From Megasphaera elsdenii (GTDB lineage: Bacteria > Bacillota > Negativicutes > Veillonellales > Megasphaeraceae), in assembly GCF_020539865.1 (NCBI RefSeq), contig NZ_JAJBQV010000027.1, forward strand, positions 1-27,029: a DNA stretch of 27,029 nt, read 5' to 3'. How positions within the stretch are numbered: the stretch's first letter is position 1; the number at the start of each line of letters is the position of its first letter. Below the pieces are notes generated by a model. It made no database searches, had not been told where the DNA came from, and saw only the letters and a list, made by a program, of their open reading frames with translations. Positions 25,309 through 27,029 of this stretch are shown here, piece after piece. The translations under genes and the position numbers were made by a program.

Positions 25309-26337
25309 TTATATCGCCGACGAACGGTAGCCTGTGAGAAATAAGATGTCATCGACGAGTGTCCCGGCGTCGCCCTGGGTCACGTCGATCTGTGGAAAGG
25401 GTCCGTGGCTGCGGCTTTCGACGAGGACCAGGTCTGCCAGTTGCTGCTGGGACAGGGCGAGGATATAGTCTTCTTTCGTCATTCCCAGGGGAGCGTCGGC
25501 AGGGCCGCAAAGACAGACTGAGACGGCGCCGGCTTTTTGGGCCCGATCCGTGTCGGAATCGGCTTTAGGATGGGTGATATTATGATGGGTACTCTTGATG
25601 TAAGCGACCTGGTAGCCGCGCCTCGTCAATTCGGCAATGGCCATGGTAGCAGCTCTCGTCTTGCCAGCACCGGATTCTGGAGCGGTCAAGGTGACAACCG
25701 GGATTTGGCGGTAACTATTGGCATCGCGCCCTTTGGCGGCTTCATAAGCTGCGGGTGTATTGATGTTGAGGTATAAAGCAGACCGGAAGGATTCATCCAC
25801 GTAGGCTGCCGGTACGGCCTGGTATAGGCGGCGCAAGCGGTAATCACCATTTTGAAGCTGTGCTGTAATGGCTGGCAGCAGCTTACGGCTATACAAGGCG
25901 GCCAACGGCTGATCTTGGTTATTTTCTGTTTTGGGAATGATCGCCAGTAGTTCCGGCTGGTGCCGCAATATGTTGAGCAATCCTGGAACGGGTGAAAAGT
26001 CATAAAAGGGCAGGTCTACAGACAAGGCCAGATAGAAGTCACAACAGCCGTTGTGCAAGGCAGCCTCCATTCCGCCTAGCGGGCCGCAGTCCGTGTAGTT
26101 GTCTGGGATGATGCGGACCGTACGGGCCAGTTTCTTGGGAAGAGAAGATGAGGGGTAAGGGCGATTGATGGAAATCAGCCGTTCTGCAAAGTGATATTGC
26201 TGGCTGCACAACAACCGATTCGTCAATAAATCCGTTTCGTGCCAGGGAAGGGCGGCTTTGTCGTGTCCCATGCGGGAGCTTTTGCCGCCAGCCAGGAGAA
26301 CCAATCCCAATGACGGCCGACGAGCGTATTTTGACAT
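25309..26337 (-). CDS. mobA: MobA-MobB fusion, molybdopterin-guanine dinucleotide synthesis
   Basis: A 342-residue two-domain protein. Residues ~1-190 are MobA (GMP transfer from GTP to molybdopterin): LGLVLLAGGKSSRMGHDKAALPW is the GTP-binding signature, then DNYTDCGPLGGMEAAL and SVDLPF. Residues ~195-342 are a MobB-like P-loop domain with VVTLTAPESGAGKTRAA, followed by YIKSTHHNITHPKADSDTDRAQKAGA. The product forms the bis-MGD cofactor needed by FdhF. ATG 26337 was chosen over an upstream in-frame start (26436), which lies inside the insertion element; AAAGGA precedes 26337. It lies 119 bp upstream of fdhF on the same strand and may be co-transcribed. Confidence 0.93.
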   Translation of the reverse strand: MSKYARRPSLGLVLLAGGKSSRMGHDKAALPWHETDLLTNRLLCSQQYHFAERLISINRPYPSSSLPKKLARTVRIIPDNYTDCGPLGGMEAALHNGCCDFYLALSVDLPFYDFSPVPGLLNILRHQPELLAIIPKTENNQDQPLAALYSRKLLPAITAQLQNGDYRLRRLYQAVPAAYVDESFRSALYLNINTPAAYEAAKGRDANSYRQIPVVTLTAPESGAGKTRAATMAIAELTRRGYQVAYIKSTHHNITHPKADSDTDRAQKAGAVSVCLCGPADAPLGMTKEDYILALSQQQLADLVLVESRSHGPFPQIDVTQGDAGTLVDDILFLTGYRSSAI

Positions 26338-26367
26338 TTTATCACATCCTTTACCGATTATAGATAT

Positions 26368-26376
26368 ATTATAGCA
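26368..26376 (-). promoter_or_regulatory. Extended -10 promoter of mobA
   Basis: On the minus strand TGC-TATAAT (26376 to 26368) is a perfect extended -10 element about 30 bp before the mobA ATG. No -35 box; that position lies in the end hairpin of the insertion element. A second TATAAT (26362 to 26357) is closer to the gene. Confidence 0.5.
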
Positions 26377-26383
26377 TAGCCAT

Positions 26384-26480
26384 CTTGAACCTCTCCCGCT
26401 TATAGAAGCGGGAGATTCTTGAGAAGTTTGATACATGGACTAACGCCTGACAGCCTATCCCAAAGGAGTTAGCTGTCAGG
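26384..26480 (-). ncRNA. Predicted omega-RNA (reRNA) scaffold of TnpB
   Basis: Read on the minus strand, a 9-bp stem CCTGACAGC/GCTGTCAGG begins at the tnpB stop. Its loop starts with TAAC, which can pair with GTTA just after the stem, giving an H-type pseudoknot. A strong 10-bp hairpin then ends the element. Pseudoknot plus terminal hairpin at the tnpB 3' end is the known layout of TnpB guide RNAs. The guide would be the flanking bases after ~26384, that is, the mobA promoter. Ends not determined. Confidence 0.5.
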
Positions 26481-27029
26481 ATATCCTTATTCTCAAAGGG
26501 CTGTCCCAAAGCCCCTTACACAGTCCCTCGAAATCGAAGTTCTGCTTACTTTTATGGAGTATGTTGTATGCTCCATTCACATCCGCGTTGGCAATCCTGC
26601 CATCAGCGAACTGGTACAAGCCACGGTGGATACGCTTCCCACTGAACGTGCCAGTATACGGCTGTTCAGGATTATAGACAGGAATATCGTCTAAATCCAA
26701 GCAACTTGCTTGAGAAGTGTAAGATTCTTCCTGTTCGATATACCGCATACCGTAACGCTCGCAAAGTCCTTCCTGCTTGTTCCAATACTGGTTGATTGAT
26801 TTTAGTTTACGCCCGTCCATGATGAACGCCGTCCCGGTGTTGGTCACGCAAGTTGCCAGATTTTCAAGACCGATGTCGATAGCAAGGACATTGTCCGGTG
26901 AAACGTCTTGAGGTTCTTTCTCTTGAAGATAGCAATACTGGATTTTGAAGTATCTGCCATTATATACGGGGCAGATACGGACTTCCTTGATGGTTTTTTC
27001 TTTTAGTCTTGCAGGAAAAGGTATTTTGA
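26476..27029 (-). CDS. tnpB: TnpB RNA-guided nuclease, partial (5' end outside window)
   Basis: The C-terminal ~184 codons of an IS605 OrfB/TnpB protein, open to the window edge. All three RuvC-like catalytic acids are seen: Asp in LAIDIGLENLATC, Glu in EQEESYTSQAS, and Asp in NADVNGAYNIL. The usual CxxC zinc-finger pair between the last two is absent; instead the text is SGKRIHRGLYQFADGRIANADVNGAY, as in a common TnpB subgroup without zinc finger. In IS200/IS605 elements TnpB cuts DNA guided by RNA from the element's end. The reading frame is intact, so the nuclease could be active. A GTG at 26847 is internal, not the start. Confidence 0.9.
   Translation of the reverse strand, partial: KIPFPARLKEKTIKEVRICPVYNGRYFKIQYCYLQEKEPQDVSPDNVLAIDIGLENLATCVTNTGTAFIMDGRKLKSINQYWNKQEGLCERYGMRYIEQEESYTSQASCLDLDDIPVYNPEQPYTGTFSGKRIHRGLYQFADGRIANADVNGAYNILHKSKQNFDFEGLCKGLWDSPLRIRIS

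Larger units (their letters stand above)
26384..27029 (-). mobile_element. IS200/IS605-type (TnpB) insertion element, right-end part
   Basis: The element carries the tnpB gene and, after it, a right-end structure: a 9-bp stem (26446-26454 with 26472-26480) and a terminal 10-bp hairpin (26392-26401 with 26406-26415, loop ATAG). The outer edge is probably at the TTCAAG bases near 26384-26389. The left end and any tnpA are outside the window. Confidence 0.75.

Overview
The window most resembles a Negativicutes (diderm Firmicutes) chromosome, Megasphaera-like in character. This is inferred, not searched: the ribosome-binding sites are strong and Firmicutes-like (AGGAGG), yet a YadA-type outer-membrane adhesin is present, which needs an outer membrane. 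The host genes strongly prefer GTC, GCC and GAC codons.

Layout. Positions 1-100 are the 3' end of a 5S rRNA and its terminator, so an rRNA operon lies to the left. Next come a frameshifted EamA-type transporter (minus) and a divergent LysR regulator (plus). From 2066 to 14103 lies the core: two divergent operons around a 253-bp control region. Leftward are ygeX(dpaL)-ygeY-ygeW. Rightward are ssnA-ygfK-hydA-xdhD. This is the gene set known as the selenium-dependent molybdenum hydroxylase / anaerobic purine (xanthine, urate) degradation cluster of gut anaerobes and E. coli. A large broken trimeric autotransporter adhesin (14102-19533) is fused onto the tail of xdhD. It is followed by yqeB-fdhD (plus). 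Facing them is fdhF-hydN-moeA (minus), with a mobA-mobB fusion upstream. The right edge is a TnpB-encoding IS200/IS605-type element with a visible omega-RNA-like pseudoknot.

How the genes fit together. XdhD is a molybdenum hydroxylase, YqeB a maturation factor for selenium-dependent hydroxylases, and HydA, SsnA, YgeY, YgeW and YgeX are ring-opening, hydrolytic, carbamoyl-transfer and ammonia-lyase enzymes expected to process the purine products. FdhF (formate dehydrogenase H with an in-frame UGA selenocysteine), the polyferredoxin HydN, and the cofactor genes moeA, mobA-mobB and fdhD supply a formate-driven electron source and molybdopterin cofactor. YgfK lacks the NAD(P)H-binding module that its GltD-like half normally carries, and no FAD subunit for XdhD is present. 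I therefore infer that electrons pass between formate dehydrogenase, ferredoxin and YgfK rather than through NADPH. FdhD lacks the family's usual CGxCG loop.

The most notable non-genic signals are two palindromes at the divergent ygeX/ssnA promoters, a 7-bp tandem repeat just after a TATAAT box in the yqeB leader, and the insertion element lying next to the mobA promoter.
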